A DNA stretch of 37,102 nucleotides from an uncultured Alkaliphilus sp. (lineage in GTDB: Bacteria; Bacillota; Clostridia; Peptostreptococcales; Natronincolaceae): assembly GCA_938074565.1 (NCBI GenBank), contig CALJEQ010000053.1, forward strand, positions 1 through 37,102, in the 5' to 3' direction. Both the position numbers and the translations under genes were made by a program. Positions within the stretch are counted from its first letter, which is position 1. Every line of letters begins with the position of its first letter. The notes beneath the pieces were generated by a model that was given only the letters and a program-made list of their open reading frames with translations, made no database searches and was not told the origin of the DNA. Shown here piece by piece: positions 18,300 to 26,988 of the stretch.

Positions 18300-18473
18300 T
18301 TGTATAGAAATTATGATAATGTTATAATTAATTCAGTTAATTTAATAACAATTATTATTAGTTAAGAAATAGTTATGCATGCAATTGTATTACTAATGTT
18401 TTAAAATGTTCTTTTGTATATTACAAATAAAATTATTGATTTTATTATTGTATACTACAAAAGAGTTTTTTTT
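18300..18473 (+). ncRNA. Candidate short transcript upstream of arrA (promoter plus terminator)
   Basis: TTGTAT (18300-18305), 17 bp, TATAAT (18323-18328) is a good SigA promoter. About 85 bases later a long hairpin (CTTTTGTATA from 18411 to ACTACAAAAG ending 18463) is followed by GAGTTTTTTTT, a strong terminator. The result would be a ~140-nt RNA with no evident ORF. The terminator may also serve the amylase gene. Calling this a small RNA is inference. Confidence 0.4.
18411..18473 (+). terminator. Strong terminator before the arr operon
   Basis: A stem of about 20 pairs with small bulges between 18411-18434 and 18439-18463, followed by eight T. It ends just 3 bases before the -35 of the arr promoter and so insulates arr from upstream transcription. 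Confidence 0.8.
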
Positions 18474-18475
18474 GC

Positions 18476-18503
18476 CTTACATATCATTGTATGATGATAT
18501 GAA
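18476..18503 (+). promoter_or_regulatory. arr promoter with ArsR-type operator
   Basis: CTTACA (18476-18481), 16 bp, TATGAA (18498-18503). Between them is the inverted repeat ATATCA-N8-TGATAT (18481-18486, 18495-18500). The 22 bases at 18479-18500 match those at 33695-33716 (arsR promoter) at 19 positions, with the same placement relative to -35 and -10. I infer control by an ArsR-family repressor, most simply the CmtR-like one at 33808. Confidence 0.65.
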
Positions 18504-18516
18504 TAAGTGAAAATGT

Positions 18517-18583
18517 ACTTTAACTTAATAATACTAATAACTAGTAGTTAAAGTCAAGTTCACCACAAAAAAGGTGGTTTTTA
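18517..18583 (+). promoter_or_regulatory. Inverted repeats in arrA leader
   Basis: ACTTTAACT (18517-18525) and AGTTAAAGT (18546-18554) can pair over a 20-nt loop. A second small hairpin, ACCAC-N7-GTGGT followed by TTTT, lies just after it. They would be in the arrA 5' untranslated RNA. Possible attenuator or regulator site; no known class recognised. Confidence 0.4.
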
Positions 18584-18611
18584 AATAGTATTATCAAGGG
18601 AGGTTAGTTTT

Positions 18612-21167
18612 GTGAAATTATCAAGAAGAGGCTTTCTAAAAGTTTCAGCAGTTGCAGGTATTACAGCTTTTTTATTATCGGGCTGTAAAAAGGACTCAGA
18701 AGTATTAGAAACATCAAAACCAGGAGAAATTCAACCTTTAGTTCAGGGGGAATGGAAGCCAAGTGGTTGTCTAGGATGTACTTCAGCGTGTGCAAAGCAG
18801 GTTTATATTGTAGATGGTAGGGCAATCAAAATCAGAGCTAATGATGAGTCAAAGGTTCATGGTGGAAATAGTTGCCCAAGAGCACATTTAGCAGTTCAAC
18901 AGGTTTATGATGCTGACCGTATCAAACAACCAATGAAGCGTACTAATCCTAAAAAAGGTATTAATGAAGATCCAGGATTTGTTCCAATATCATGGGATGA
19001 AGCTATGGATACTTTTGCGGAAAAGGTTTTAGAGTTAAGAGCAAATGACGAATCTCATAAATTTATTTTATTCCGTGGACGATACACTAATATTAACGAC
19101 ATATTCTACAGTAGTTTACCGAAAATAATAGGTTCACCGAATAATATTTCCCACAGTTCTATCTGTGCAGAAGCCGAAAAATTTGGTCCCTACTACACAC
19201 AAGGTTATTGGAATTATAGAGATTATGACGTTCAAAACACAAAATATATGATCTGTTGGGGAGTAGACCCTCTTTGTTCAAATCGACAAGTGTCTCATTA
19301 TTTAAATGTATTTGGTGATTTGTTAAAGAAGGGTGTTAAGATAGCAACCATTGACCCTAAATACTCTAGTACAGCTGCTAAATCTCAGGTGTGGATGCCC
19401 GTAATTCCTGGACAAGATGGAGCCCTTGCAACAGCTATGGCCCATGTGATCCTTGCAGAAGGTCTATGGTCTAGAGAATTTGTTGGTGAATTTACTGATG
19501 GTAATAATGCCTTTATCAAAGGTAAAAATGTGAAGGAAGAAACTTTTGAAGAAATCCATACCCACGGTGTAGTTAAGTGGTGGAATTTAGAATTAAAGGA
19601 TAGAACACCAGAATGGGCAGCCCCTATATGTGGTATTGATGCTGACACCATTAGAACGGTTGCGATTGAATTTGCTAAGGCAGCACCCCATAGTATTGTT
19701 TTCATGGGTGGAGGTTCCAACATGCAGGTTCGTGGTGCCTATAACTCAATGGCTGTACATGCATTAAATGGTTTAGTTGGTTCTATTGACCATGAGGGTG
19801 GGGTACTACAAGGAAGAAGTCCAAAACTCTTAGAAATGCCTAAACCAGATGAATACATGGATGAAATGGCTAAAACAAACAGTAAGAAGAAGAAAATGGA
19901 CCAAAGAGGGACTAAGGAATTCCCAGCTTTAAAAGATGGAAAATCTGGTGGTGGGGTTGTTACAAACCGTGTGGCAGATGCTATCTTATCAGAAGATCCA
20001 TATTTACCAAAGGTAGCAATTGGTTACTTCGTTAACTTAAATTATTCTTGTCCAGAAACAGAAAGATGGAATAAGGCATTGTCAAAGCTCGAGTTTTTTG
20101 CACACTGTGTAACACATTATTCAGAAATGAGCCATTTTGCAGACTTATTGTTACCATCTACCCATCATATGTTTGAGCAAATGACTAGTTCAGCACAAAA
20201 AGCTAACTCATACACGCACCTTTGGATGACACAAAGATTAATTGATCCAGTATTTGATGTAAAGAATCCTGAGACTGAAGTAGCTTGGATGTTGGCAGAA
20301 AAGTTAGCTGAAAAAGGGTTCGCAAATTTATTAGATTTTTACAAAACTGAATTAAAGGACCCAGAAACAGGTGCTGAGCCAACTACAGGATTAGAGTTAG
20401 AGTTATATGCATACAAATATCTTACAAAATCAATTTGGGACTCAGCAACTTATGATGAGATGAAAAATAATGGCGACATGTTTAATAACTGGCAAGAATT
20501 TGTAGACAAGGGTGTTTGGAATTCTAGCTCATATAAATTTAAAGCTTTATGGAGTGAAATGAAAACTGAGACTAAGAAATTCGAATTCTACAGTGAAACT
20601 TTAAAGAAGGCACTAACTGAACATGCAGAAAAGCATAGTACTAATGTAGATGATATTCTAAAGACTTGTAAATATACGGTTAAAGGTGAATTAGCCTTTG
20701 TACCTCATTATGAGGTACCTTATGTGGAGGGTAAAGTAGAACAGTATCCATTTGCCTTTATTGACTCTAAGTCTCGACTTGCAAGAGAAGGGCGTTCAGC
20801 CAACTGTTCATGGTTCCAAGAATTTAAAGATTCAGACCCTGGTGATATTAAATGGGGTGATTGTATTAAGATGAACCCAAAGGATGCAAGTAAACTTGGT
20901 CTACAAGATGGAGACTTAGTAAAGGTTACTTCTCCTACTGGTGAACTTACTACAACATTAAAGCTATGGGAAGGCGTGCGTCCTGCTACAGTTCAAAAGA
21001 ACTATGGTCAAGGTCACTGGGCAATGGGTCATGTTGCAGCTGCAGATTTTGATAAAAAGATTGCTCGTGGTGGTAATAACAATGATATCATCCCAGCTGA
21101 CTTCGAGCGTTTAAGTGGTTCTACTGCTTACTATGGTAGTTTCCGAGTTAGAATAGAAAAAGCATAA
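18612..21167 (+). CDS. arrA: Respiratory arsenate reductase catalytic subunit ArrA
   Basis: An 851-aa molybdopterin-bis-MGD enzyme of the DMSO reductase family that reduces As(V) to As(III) as terminal electron acceptor, outside the cytoplasmic membrane. The N-terminus has the Tat motif SRRGFLK (residues 4-10) and a lipobox LSGC25. The [4Fe-4S] ligands are C53, C56, C60, C88. Residues R157, Y158, H181, S182, C185 (Mo ligand), K190 and Y202 keep the exact spacing of R165, Y166, H189, S190, C193, K198 and Y210 that I recall for Shewanella ANA-3 ArrA, and WWNLELKDRT is an ArrA hallmark. Length fits ArrA (about 850). GTG start with GGGAGG upstream. Polysulfide/thiosulfate reductases are the nearest alternatives but lack these residues and are shorter. 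Confidence 0.92.
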   Translation: MKLSRRGFLKVSAVAGITAFLLSGCKKDSEVLETSKPGEIQPLVQGEWKPSGCLGCTSACAKQVYIVDGRAIKIRANDESKVHGGNSCPRAHLAVQQVYDADRIKQPMKRTNPKKGINEDPGFVPISWDEAMDTFAEKVLELRANDESHKFILFRGRYTNINDIFYSSLPKIIGSPNNISHSSICAEAEKFGPYYTQGYWNYRDYDVQNTKYMICWGVDPLCSNRQVSHYLNVFGDLLKKGVKIATIDPKYSSTAAKSQVWMPVIPGQDGALATAMAHVILAEGLWSREFVGEFTDGNNAFIKGKNVKEETFEEIHTHGVVKWWNLELKDRTPEWAAPICGIDADTIRTVAIEFAKAAPHSIVFMGGGSNMQVRGAYNSMAVHALNGLVGSIDHEGGVLQGRSPKLLEMPKPDEYMDEMAKTNSKKKKMDQRGTKEFPALKDGKSGGGVVTNRVADAILSEDPYLPKVAIGYFVNLNYSCPETERWNKALSKLEFFAHCVTHYSEMSHFADLLLPSTHHMFEQMTSSAQKANSYTHLWMTQRLIDPVFDVKNPETEVAWMLAEKLAEKGFANLLDFYKTELKDPETGAEPTTGLELELYAYKYLTKSIWDSATYDEMKNNGDMFNNWQEFVDKGVWNSSSYKFKALWSEMKTETKKFEFYSETLKKALTEHAEKHSTNVDDILKTCKYTVKGELAFVPHYEVPYVEGKVEQYPFAFIDSKSRLAREGRSANCSWFQEFKDSDPGDIKWGDCIKMNPKDASKLGLQDGDLVKVTSPTGELTTTLKLWEGVRPATVQKNYGQGHWAMGHVAAADFDKKIARGGNNNDIIPADFERLSGSTAYYGSFRVRIEKA

Positions 21168-21196
21168 TTTGATAGAATGATTTGGAGGTGTTTGAT

Positions 21197-21877
21197 TTGG
21201 CAAAGTGTGGAATGGTTATCGATTTAGAAAAATGTGCTGGATGTGCAGCTTGTTCTATCGCCTGTAAGAACGAAAATAACGTAGCGGATGGCATTTTCTG
21301 GTCCCATTATATAACAGAAACTGTAGGTGAATTTCCTAATGTAACTTATAACTATATTTCTACTTTATGTAATCATTGTGATGATGCTCCTTGTGTAACT
21401 GCGTGTCCAATTAATCCAAAGGCAATGTATAAGGCTGAAAATGGAATAACTATGCATAATGCAGAAACATGTATCGGCTGTCGTGCCTGTGAAAAGGCAT
21501 GTCCTTATGCAGTAATTTTCTTTAATGAAAAGGAGCCTTTTGGTGAATGGAGAAGTGGAGAGGCTGCTGAAGTAACAAAAAAAGTTGGTGGAAATGTAAT
21601 TCCTTATTATAACCCTGATAGAGAAATAACATATGCAGGTATTAGAGGGGCAAAAAAAGTAGAAAAGTGTACCTTCTGTGATCATAGAGTTGCAAATGGT
21701 GAAAAACCCTATTGTGTTGACTCTTGTCCTGCTAATGCAAGAACCTTTGGTGATTTAGATGATCCTAATAGTGATGTTAGTAAGTTATTAGCAGAAAATA
21801 AAGCAACTGTTTTATTACCAGGAGCAAATACAAAACCTAATGTCTACTATATTAAAAAGTTTGATATTAAAGAGTAA
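21197..21877 (+). CDS. arrB: Arsenate reductase iron-sulfur subunit ArrB
   Basis: A 226-aa ferredoxin-like subunit with four Cys clusters: CAGCAACSIAC, CNHCDDAPCVTACP, CIGCRACEKACP and CTFC...CVDSCP, enough for four [4Fe-4S] centres that pass electrons to ArrA. It lacks its own signal peptide and should be exported by hitchhiking on the ArrA Tat signal. TTG 21197 is the likely start, giving MAKCGMVIDLEKC, because GGAGGTG lies 7 bases upstream; TTG 21182 overlaps that site. Length equals known ArrB (about 230). Confidence 0.93.
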   Translation: MAKCGMVIDLEKCAGCAACSIACKNENNVADGIFWSHYITETVGEFPNVTYNYISTLCNHCDDAPCVTACPINPKAMYKAENGITMHNAETCIGCRACEKACPYAVIFFNEKEPFGEWRSGEAAEVTKKVGGNVIPYYNPDREITYAGIRGAKKVEKCTFCDHRVANGEKPYCVDSCPANARTFGDLDDPNSDVSKLLAENKATVLLPGANTKPNVYYIKKFDIKE

Positions 21878-21919
21878 TATAATATAATATAATTAATACT
21901 TTATAGAAATATAAACATA

Positions 21920-21952
21920 CTAGTAAAAAGCAGTTAAACTGCTTTTTACTAG
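21920..21952 (+). terminator. Perfect hairpin between arrB and arrD
   Basis: CTAGTAAAAAGCAGTT (21920-21935) and AACTGCTTTTTACTAG (21937-21952) are perfect complements. The right arm itself contains TTTTT but no T-tract follows. It may stop part of the transcription or protect the 3' end of arrAB mRNA, keeping the chaperone below the enzyme subunits. Confidence 0.6.
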
Positions 21953-21976
21953 TTAAATTTGAATGGAGGACATCCT

Positions 21977-22657
21977 GTGGAAGATTTTTTAGTAAGAGAA
22001 AGAGTTAGGGCTAAAACCTATGAATTATTAGCTCAATGCTATAAACTACCCTTAACTTTTAAAGATGATAACACAATTGAGGTTCTGCATAAATTATTAT
22101 CTCTCGTAAACGAAGAGGCCGCTATCTATGCTAAAGAAATGAAGGATGCATTAGATAACTACAGTAATTTAGATGAGATGAAATTCGATTTTCTAGCTTT
22201 ATTTGTTGGACCTAAAACTCTATTAGCACCGCCATATGGTTCTGTATATATGGAAGAACAAGGGCAAATAATGGGAGTTTCAACCTATGATGCCATGAGA
22301 ATTTATAACGAGGCTGGCTTAAAAAAATCAGAAGACTTTAAAGAACCACCCGATCATGTAAGGGTAGAGTTAGAATTTATGTCCACTTTAATTCAACAAA
22401 CTATTGAGTCCTGTGAAAAGTCAGAACCACAAGAATCAGTGCATAAGATAGAATTGCAGTTGGAGTTTTTATCTAAACATCTTGCAGGCTGGGTTAAACC
22501 TTTTACAAATAACATTATTAGTAACGCTAAAACAACATTTTATAGAAGTCTTGCAAAAGCAACAGAATCATTTATTAGACAAGAATTTTTAGAAGATAGT
22601 ATAGCCATGAAGGAAGAATTTAATGAACTAAATAAACTAACTGATAATATTAATTAA
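21977..22657 (+). CDS. arrD: TorD-family chaperone for ArrA (ArrD)
   Basis: A 226-aa all-helical protein of the TorD/DmsD family. The middle carries the family patch YGSVYMEEQGQIMG...(pdHvrvELEFM): here PPDHVRVELEFMSTLI. These chaperones bind the Tat signal of a molybdoenzyme and hold it until cofactor loading. The position right after arrAB makes ArrA the client. GTG 21977 is chosen because GGAGG lies 7 bases before it, within the longer frame opening at TTG 21959. Confidence 0.88.
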   Translation: MEDFLVRERVRAKTYELLAQCYKLPLTFKDDNTIEVLHKLLSLVNEEAAIYAKEMKDALDNYSNLDEMKFDFLALFVGPKTLLAPPYGSVYMEEQGQIMGVSTYDAMRIYNEAGLKKSEDFKEPPDHVRVELEFMSTLIQQTIESCEKSEPQESVHKIELQLEFLSKHLAGWVKPFTNNIISNAKTTFYRSLAKATESFIRQEFLEDSIAMKEEFNELNKLTDNIN

Positions 22658-22715
22658 TATGAATAGATTATATATTTAAAGTTTATTACAATATAGTTGA
22701 AGAAGGTGGTTTAAG

Positions 22716-23813
22716 TTGCTACTAAAATATTTTATTAAAAAAATCTCAGATGAAAATTTGACTGAAATAGAAAAAACTAGCTGCCTCCATTATAGAAACG
22801 TTAAAAATCAGTGTATAAAATGTATTGAAACTTGTCCAACTTCAGCCATAATCAAAAAAAACAATTCCCTCATTATCGAAGAAGATCTTTGTATTGGTTG
22901 TGGTATATGTAAAGTCAACTGTCCAAGTCAGTCAATTACTATGAACCACAACTTTGGGGTAAAAAATATACTCAAAGCAGTTGAAGAAAATGAAATAGTG
23001 GTATTTGGCTGTAATTATGGTAAGTCAGACGGAAATGTAATGGTTCCTTGCTTAAATGGGTTACACCCAGAATTATTAACATTATTATTTCTGTATTTTA
23101 AAGAAAAAAAGTTGAAGTTTAATTTAAGTAAATGTAGCACTTGCACCATAGAGAGTAAAGCAATTACTTTTAAAAATTCCCTAAAAAATGTGATAGATTT
23201 TTTAGAAGACATTAAATTAGACCCACTATATGATATTATTTTAAATAACAATGAAATTCCTCAACTTACTCCAAAAACTATTACCAGAAGAGAGCTTTTT
23301 AATATTGTTAAAGAAGGTTCAGTTAACCACACAACAGAGATAATAACTAGCATATGGGGTAATAATAAAAATAAAACTCTGAATCAAAGGGAAATACTTG
23401 TAGATATAGTTACTAAATTATCTAAAGAAGAAAATTTTGAAATCAATATTGATAATGCTTTATTTTCTAATTATAAAGTAAATGAAAAGTGTGATGGTTG
23501 TAACTATTGTGTAGCTATTTGCCCTTATAATGCATGGAACGTAGAAGAAAATGAAGAGACCTATACCCGTTGTCATAACGTGGGTCAATGTAGAAGTTGT
23601 ACCCAATGCTTAACCACATGCCCTCAAAATGCAATTGAAAAGGCAAGTTTATCAACAGATGCCTTAACAGGCTATATAAAAAAGATTGAAAAACCCATAG
23701 TAAAGTGTAAAAACTGTAGTACAACCTTTGTTATGAAGGAAAGCGATAAAGTTTTATGTTCAGCTTGTACAAAGCGGGAAGAATTAAGAAAATCCCTTTT
23801 CAATAAAAATTGA
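22716..23813 (+). CDS. Polyferredoxin with C-terminal zinc-ribbon-like Cys pairs
   Basis: A 365-aa cytoplasmic Fe-S protein. N-terminal clusters: C23-x9-C33xxC36xxxC40P and C59xxCxxCxxxCP. A middle region (about 80-240) has scattered Cys (GCNYG, KCSTC). The C-terminal half has CDGCNYCVAICP and CHNVGQCRSCTQCLTTCP, then CKNC...CSAC, a possible zinc site. It sits between arrD and the MOSC gene. It could carry electrons to cofactor synthesis or to the respiratory chain, but no named family fits. TTG start with AAGGTGG upstream. Confidence 0.7.
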   Translation: MLLKYFIKKISDENLTEIEKTSCLHYRNVKNQCIKCIETCPTSAIIKKNNSLIIEEDLCIGCGICKVNCPSQSITMNHNFGVKNILKAVEENEIVVFGCNYGKSDGNVMVPCLNGLHPELLTLLFLYFKEKKLKFNLSKCSTCTIESKAITFKNSLKNVIDFLEDIKLDPLYDIILNNNEIPQLTPKTITRRELFNIVKEGSVNHTTEIITSIWGNNKNKTLNQREILVDIVTKLSKEENFEINIDNALFSNYKVNEKCDGCNYCVAICPYNAWNVEENEETYTRCHNVGQCRSCTQCLTTCPQNAIEKASLSTDALTGYIKKIEKPIVKCKNCSTTFVMKESDKVLCSACTKREELRKSLFNKN

Positions 23814-23905
23814 AAAGATTATATAAATTCTATATAAATTAGTGAAAATAATAATACAAAAATAAACTTTAAATATAATGAAGGTTAGTTTTAGGAGGGA
23901 TAATT

Positions 23906-24337
23906 ATGCCTAGTGTTGTTGCCATCAATATCAGTAATAAAAAAGGAGTTACAAAGCAGTCGGTTAACGAGGCGATATTTATCGAAAACTTTGGAATAGA
24001 AGGTGATGCCCATGGTGGAGACTGGCATCGTCAAGTAAGTCTATTAGCTCAAGAAAGCATAGATAAAATAAAGGCAATGGGAATGAATGATCTTGATAGT
24101 GGTAGTTTTGCTGAAAATATAACCACTGAAGGTATCGAATTATATAATTTACCCATAGGTACAAAGTTGGCTATTGGTATAACCCTTCATGAAGTCACCC
24201 AAATAGGTAAAGAGTGTCACCAAAGATGTGCTATTTTCCATACAGTTGGAGATTGTGTAATGCCCCGTGAAGGGATATTTACAAAGGTTTTAAGAGGTGG
24301 CAAGGTAAAAGCAGGTGACAAAATAGAAGTTCTATAA
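23906..24337 (+). CDS. MOSC-domain protein
   Basis: A 143-aa stand-alone MOSC domain (residues about 20-140), with the conserved cysteine in GDCVMPREG. MOSC domains bind molybdenum cofactor sulfur carriers; small ones lie next to moa genes and are thought to handle sulfur or the cofactor. AGGAGGG precedes the ATG. Context in a molybdoenzyme island supports cofactor maturation. Confidence 0.88.
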   Translation: MPSVVAINISNKKGVTKQSVNEAIFIENFGIEGDAHGGDWHRQVSLLAQESIDKIKAMGMNDLDSGSFAENITTEGIELYNLPIGTKLAIGITLHEVTQIGKECHQRCAIFHTVGDCVMPREGIFTKVLRGGKVKAGDKIEVL

Positions 24338-24471
24338 AATTACTTTTAAAGTGAGTAAATTGCATAGGATGAAAATAGATTTGTAGAATGGTATTATAGA
24401 ATTTCCTCAACTAATTACTTTTTATAAATATTGTAGTTAAACAGTCGGTTAATTAAAAGGAGGATAAAATT

Positions 24472-24648
24472 ATGATGTTTGGAAAATTAGGTATGGCGGA
24501 GTTATTTTTAATTTTAGGTATAGCCCTTGTTATTTTTGGACCAGCTAAATTACCCGAATTAGGTAAATCTATGGGTAAAGCTATATCAGAATTTAAGACA
24601 TTTTCAAAAGAAATAAAGGAAGATGTATCTTTAGATGATAAAAAGTAG
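24472..24648 (+). CDS. tatA: Sec-independent translocase TatA (copy 1)
   Basis: A 58-aa protein: one N-terminal transmembrane helix (MAELFLILGIALVIF), the FGPAKLPELGK hinge and an amphipathic helix, then a short acidic/basic tail. This is the canonical TatA plan. AAAGGAGG precedes the ATG; a second ATG at 24475 is possible. TatA oligomers form the passage for folded Tat substrates, here ArrAB. Confidence 0.93.
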   Translation: MMFGKLGMAELFLILGIALVIFGPAKLPELGKSMGKAISEFKTFSKEIKEDVSLDDKK

Positions 24649-24722
24649 ATAAATACTAAATAATAATATTTATAAGTACCATTTAAAACAAAATAAAACT
24701 TATGTTTAATATGGAGGCAAAG

Positions 24723-25745
24723 ATGAAAGTTGTTAAAACTGAGGAATCAATTGGAATGGTATTAGGACATGACATTACTGAAATTGTACCAGGTGCTTTT
24801 AAAGGGGTAGCCTTTAAAAAGGGACATGTAATTAAAGATGAAGATATTGAAAGATTATTAAGAATCGGAAAAGAGCATATTTATGTTTTTGAACTGAAGG
24901 AAAATGAAATACATGAGGACGATGCAGCCATTACACTAGGAAAAATTGTATGTGGTGATGGTATATATTTTACTGAACCTTCAGAAGGAAAAATAAATAT
25001 TTTAGCTAAACATAAGGGACTTTTAAAAATAGATAGGGATTTACTAGATGAAATTAATGATTTAGGCGAAATTTGTTTAGCCACCATCCATGGAAATAGA
25101 ACAATTGATAAAGATGCTTTAGTTGGTGGGTGTAGGGTAATACCTTTAATGGTTGACAAAAGTAAAATAGAAACAGCGTCAAATATCCTTAAAAACAAAC
25201 CCCCTTTGTTGGAGGTAAAACCATTTAAAAACCTTAAAACAGCCATTATAGTTTCTGGAAGCGAGGTATATAAAGGAAGAATTGAAGACAAATTTGGGCC
25301 TGTAGTGGAAAATAAAATAAAAGACTTTGGTTCGGATGTGATCTATAAAACAATAGTACCTGACGAACTTGAAACCATAAGAGACAAAGTATTAGAGTGT
25401 AAAGATATGGGGGCAGAACTGATAATTGTCACAGGTGGCATGTCAGTTGATCCAGACGATAAAACTCCAGGGGCAATAAAAGCTACAGGAGCTGATTTAA
25501 TAACTTATGGTACACCAGTGTTACCAGGTGCAATGTTGTTGTTTGCTTATTTAGACGATATTCCAGTTTTCGGACTCCCAGGATGCGTTATGTTTGCCCA
25601 TACCACAGCCTTTGATATTTTATTACCCCGTGTTTTTGCAGGTGAAAAAATCGTAAGACGAGATATAACGAGATTAGGTTATGGTGGTCAATGTATTAAG
25701 TGCGATGTTTGTAAATTTCCAGATTGCTACTTCGGCAAATATTAG
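24723..25745 (+). CDS. MoeA-like molybdopterin-binding protein with Cys-rich tail
   Basis: A 340-aa protein with a MoCF-biosynthesis (MPT-binding) domain in its C-terminal half: TAIIVSGSEVYKGRIED, LIIVTGGMSVDPDD and GLPGCVMF. The tail CIKCDVCKFPDCYFGK adds four cysteines in a CxxCxxCxxxxxC pattern that could bind Fe-S or Zn. It lacks the full MoeA N-terminal domains. ATG 24723 has GGAGG directly upstream. It lies 10 bases before moeA, so likely helps insert or hand over the cofactor. Confidence 0.8.
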   Translation: MKVVKTEESIGMVLGHDITEIVPGAFKGVAFKKGHVIKDEDIERLLRIGKEHIYVFELKENEIHEDDAAITLGKIVCGDGIYFTEPSEGKINILAKHKGLLKIDRDLLDEINDLGEICLATIHGNRTIDKDALVGGCRVIPLMVDKSKIETASNILKNKPPLLEVKPFKNLKTAIIVSGSEVYKGRIEDKFGPVVENKIKDFGSDVIYKTIVPDELETIRDKVLECKDMGAELIIVTGGMSVDPDDKTPGAIKATGADLITYGTPVLPGAMLLFAYLDDIPVFGLPGCVMFAHTTAFDILLPRVFAGEKIVRRDITRLGYGGQCIKCDVCKFPDCYFGKY

Positions 25746-25755
25746 GAGGAATTAA

Positions 25756-26988
25756 ATGCGTTCAAATATATCACTGGAAGAGGCATTAGATATATTGCTT
25801 CAACAGAACTTTAAAACAGAGGCGATTCAAGTACCTTTGTTGGACAGTTTAGATAGTGTTTTAGCAGAAGATATAATATCTGATATGAATATGCCCCCCT
25901 TCGATAAGTCACCTTTAGATGGCTATGCTCTTCGTTCAACAGACATAATGGCAGCAACAAAGGAAGATCCAATTATCTTAAGAGTAATTGATTATGTCCC
26001 TGCTGGTTATGTGTCCAGTAAAACCATTCAACAGGGTGAAGCTATAAGGATTATGACTGGTGCAAAAATTCCTATGGGGGCAGATGTTATTGTACGTTTT
26101 GAAGATACAGAATTTACAGATACCCATGTGAAAATATTTGATTTTCTTCCTACGGGGTCTAATATCAGTAGAATGGGTGAAGACATAAAGACAGGAGATG
26201 TTGTTCTACAAAATGGTTGTATCATTAATGCTCCTGAAATTGGAATACTTGCCACTCTAGGGAAAAGTTTTGTACAAGTTTATAGAAAACCAAGGGTGGC
26301 AATTTTATCCACTGGTGATGAGTTGGTAGAAATACAACATCCTTTAGTAGATGGTAAAATTAGAAATAGTAACTCTTATACTATAGCTGCTTTAATAAAA
26401 AAAATAGGAGCAAAACCGTTACTTCTAGGGGTATGCCTTGATGAAATAGATACGATAAAAGAGAAATTGGAAACTGCATTGGGTTGGGCAGATTTAATAA
26501 TTACCACTGGCGGAGTTTCCGTTGGTGATTGTGATTTGGTAAAAGAAGCATTTCAACAGGCTGGAGCAGAAATGTTATTTTGGCGAGTAAGAATGAAACC
26601 AGGGACACCTATCGCAGTTGCTAAGTATAATAACAAATTAATTTTTGGATTATCGGGTAATCCTGCTGCTGCTTATATCACCTTTGAACAATTTGTAAGA
26701 CCAGTGATTTTAAAAATGATGGGAAGACAGAAGTTTAACCTAATGAAGGTTGAAGCAATACTTGAATCTGACTTTAAAAAGATGAGTGGACAAAATAGAT
26801 TTGTTAGAGCCCACACCTACTATAAAGAAGGCTCTTATTACACCCGTTTTCCAGAAAAGCATAGTTCAGGTGTATTATCAAGCTTATCGGGTACAAACTC
26901 TCTTTTCTATATACCAGGAAATACTGGACCTTATTTAGCAGGTAATAAGATAGTGGTGCAATTATTAGACCATCCGGAGGTGTTATAG
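25756..26988 (+). CDS. moeA: Molybdopterin molybdenumtransferase MoeA
   Basis: A 410-aa MoeA. Domain order is typical: domain with PPFDKSPLDGYALRS, the RIMTGAKIPMGADVIVRFED segment, the MPT-binding domain (VAILSTGDELVE, IITTGGVSVGDCD, GLSGNPAAAY) and the C-terminal beta domain. It inserts molybdate into adenylated molybdopterin. AGGAGGA precedes the ATG; the stop overlaps the mobB start by one base. Confidence 0.95.
   Translation: MRSNISLEEALDILLQQNFKTEAIQVPLLDSLDSVLAEDIISDMNMPPFDKSPLDGYALRSTDIMAATKEDPIILRVIDYVPAGYVSSKTIQQGEAIRIMTGAKIPMGADVIVRFEDTEFTDTHVKIFDFLPTGSNISRMGEDIKTGDVVLQNGCIINAPEIGILATLGKSFVQVYRKPRVAILSTGDELVEIQHPLVDGKIRNSNSYTIAALIKKIGAKPLLLGVCLDEIDTIKEKLETALGWADLIITTGGVSVGDCDLVKEAFQQAGAEMLFWRVRMKPGTPIAVAKYNNKLIFGLSGNPAAAYITFEQFVRPVILKMMGRQKFNLMKVEAILESDFKKMSGQNRFVRAHTYYKEGSYYTRFPEKHSSGVLSSLSGTNSLFYIPGNTGPYLAGNKIVVQLLDHPEVL

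Noticed and set aside
18612..21167. Thiosulfate/polysulfide reductase (PhsA/PsrA) or assimilatory nitrate reductase
   Set aside because: Family-level features are shared, but the R157/Y158/H181/S182/C185/K190/Y202 set, ELKDRT and the 851-aa length fit ArrA.
18612..21167. Arsenite oxidase-like ArxA
   Set aside because: ArxA is the closest relative and works in reverse; the pairing with arsenate-type context and residues favours ArrA, though only a tree could exclude it fully.
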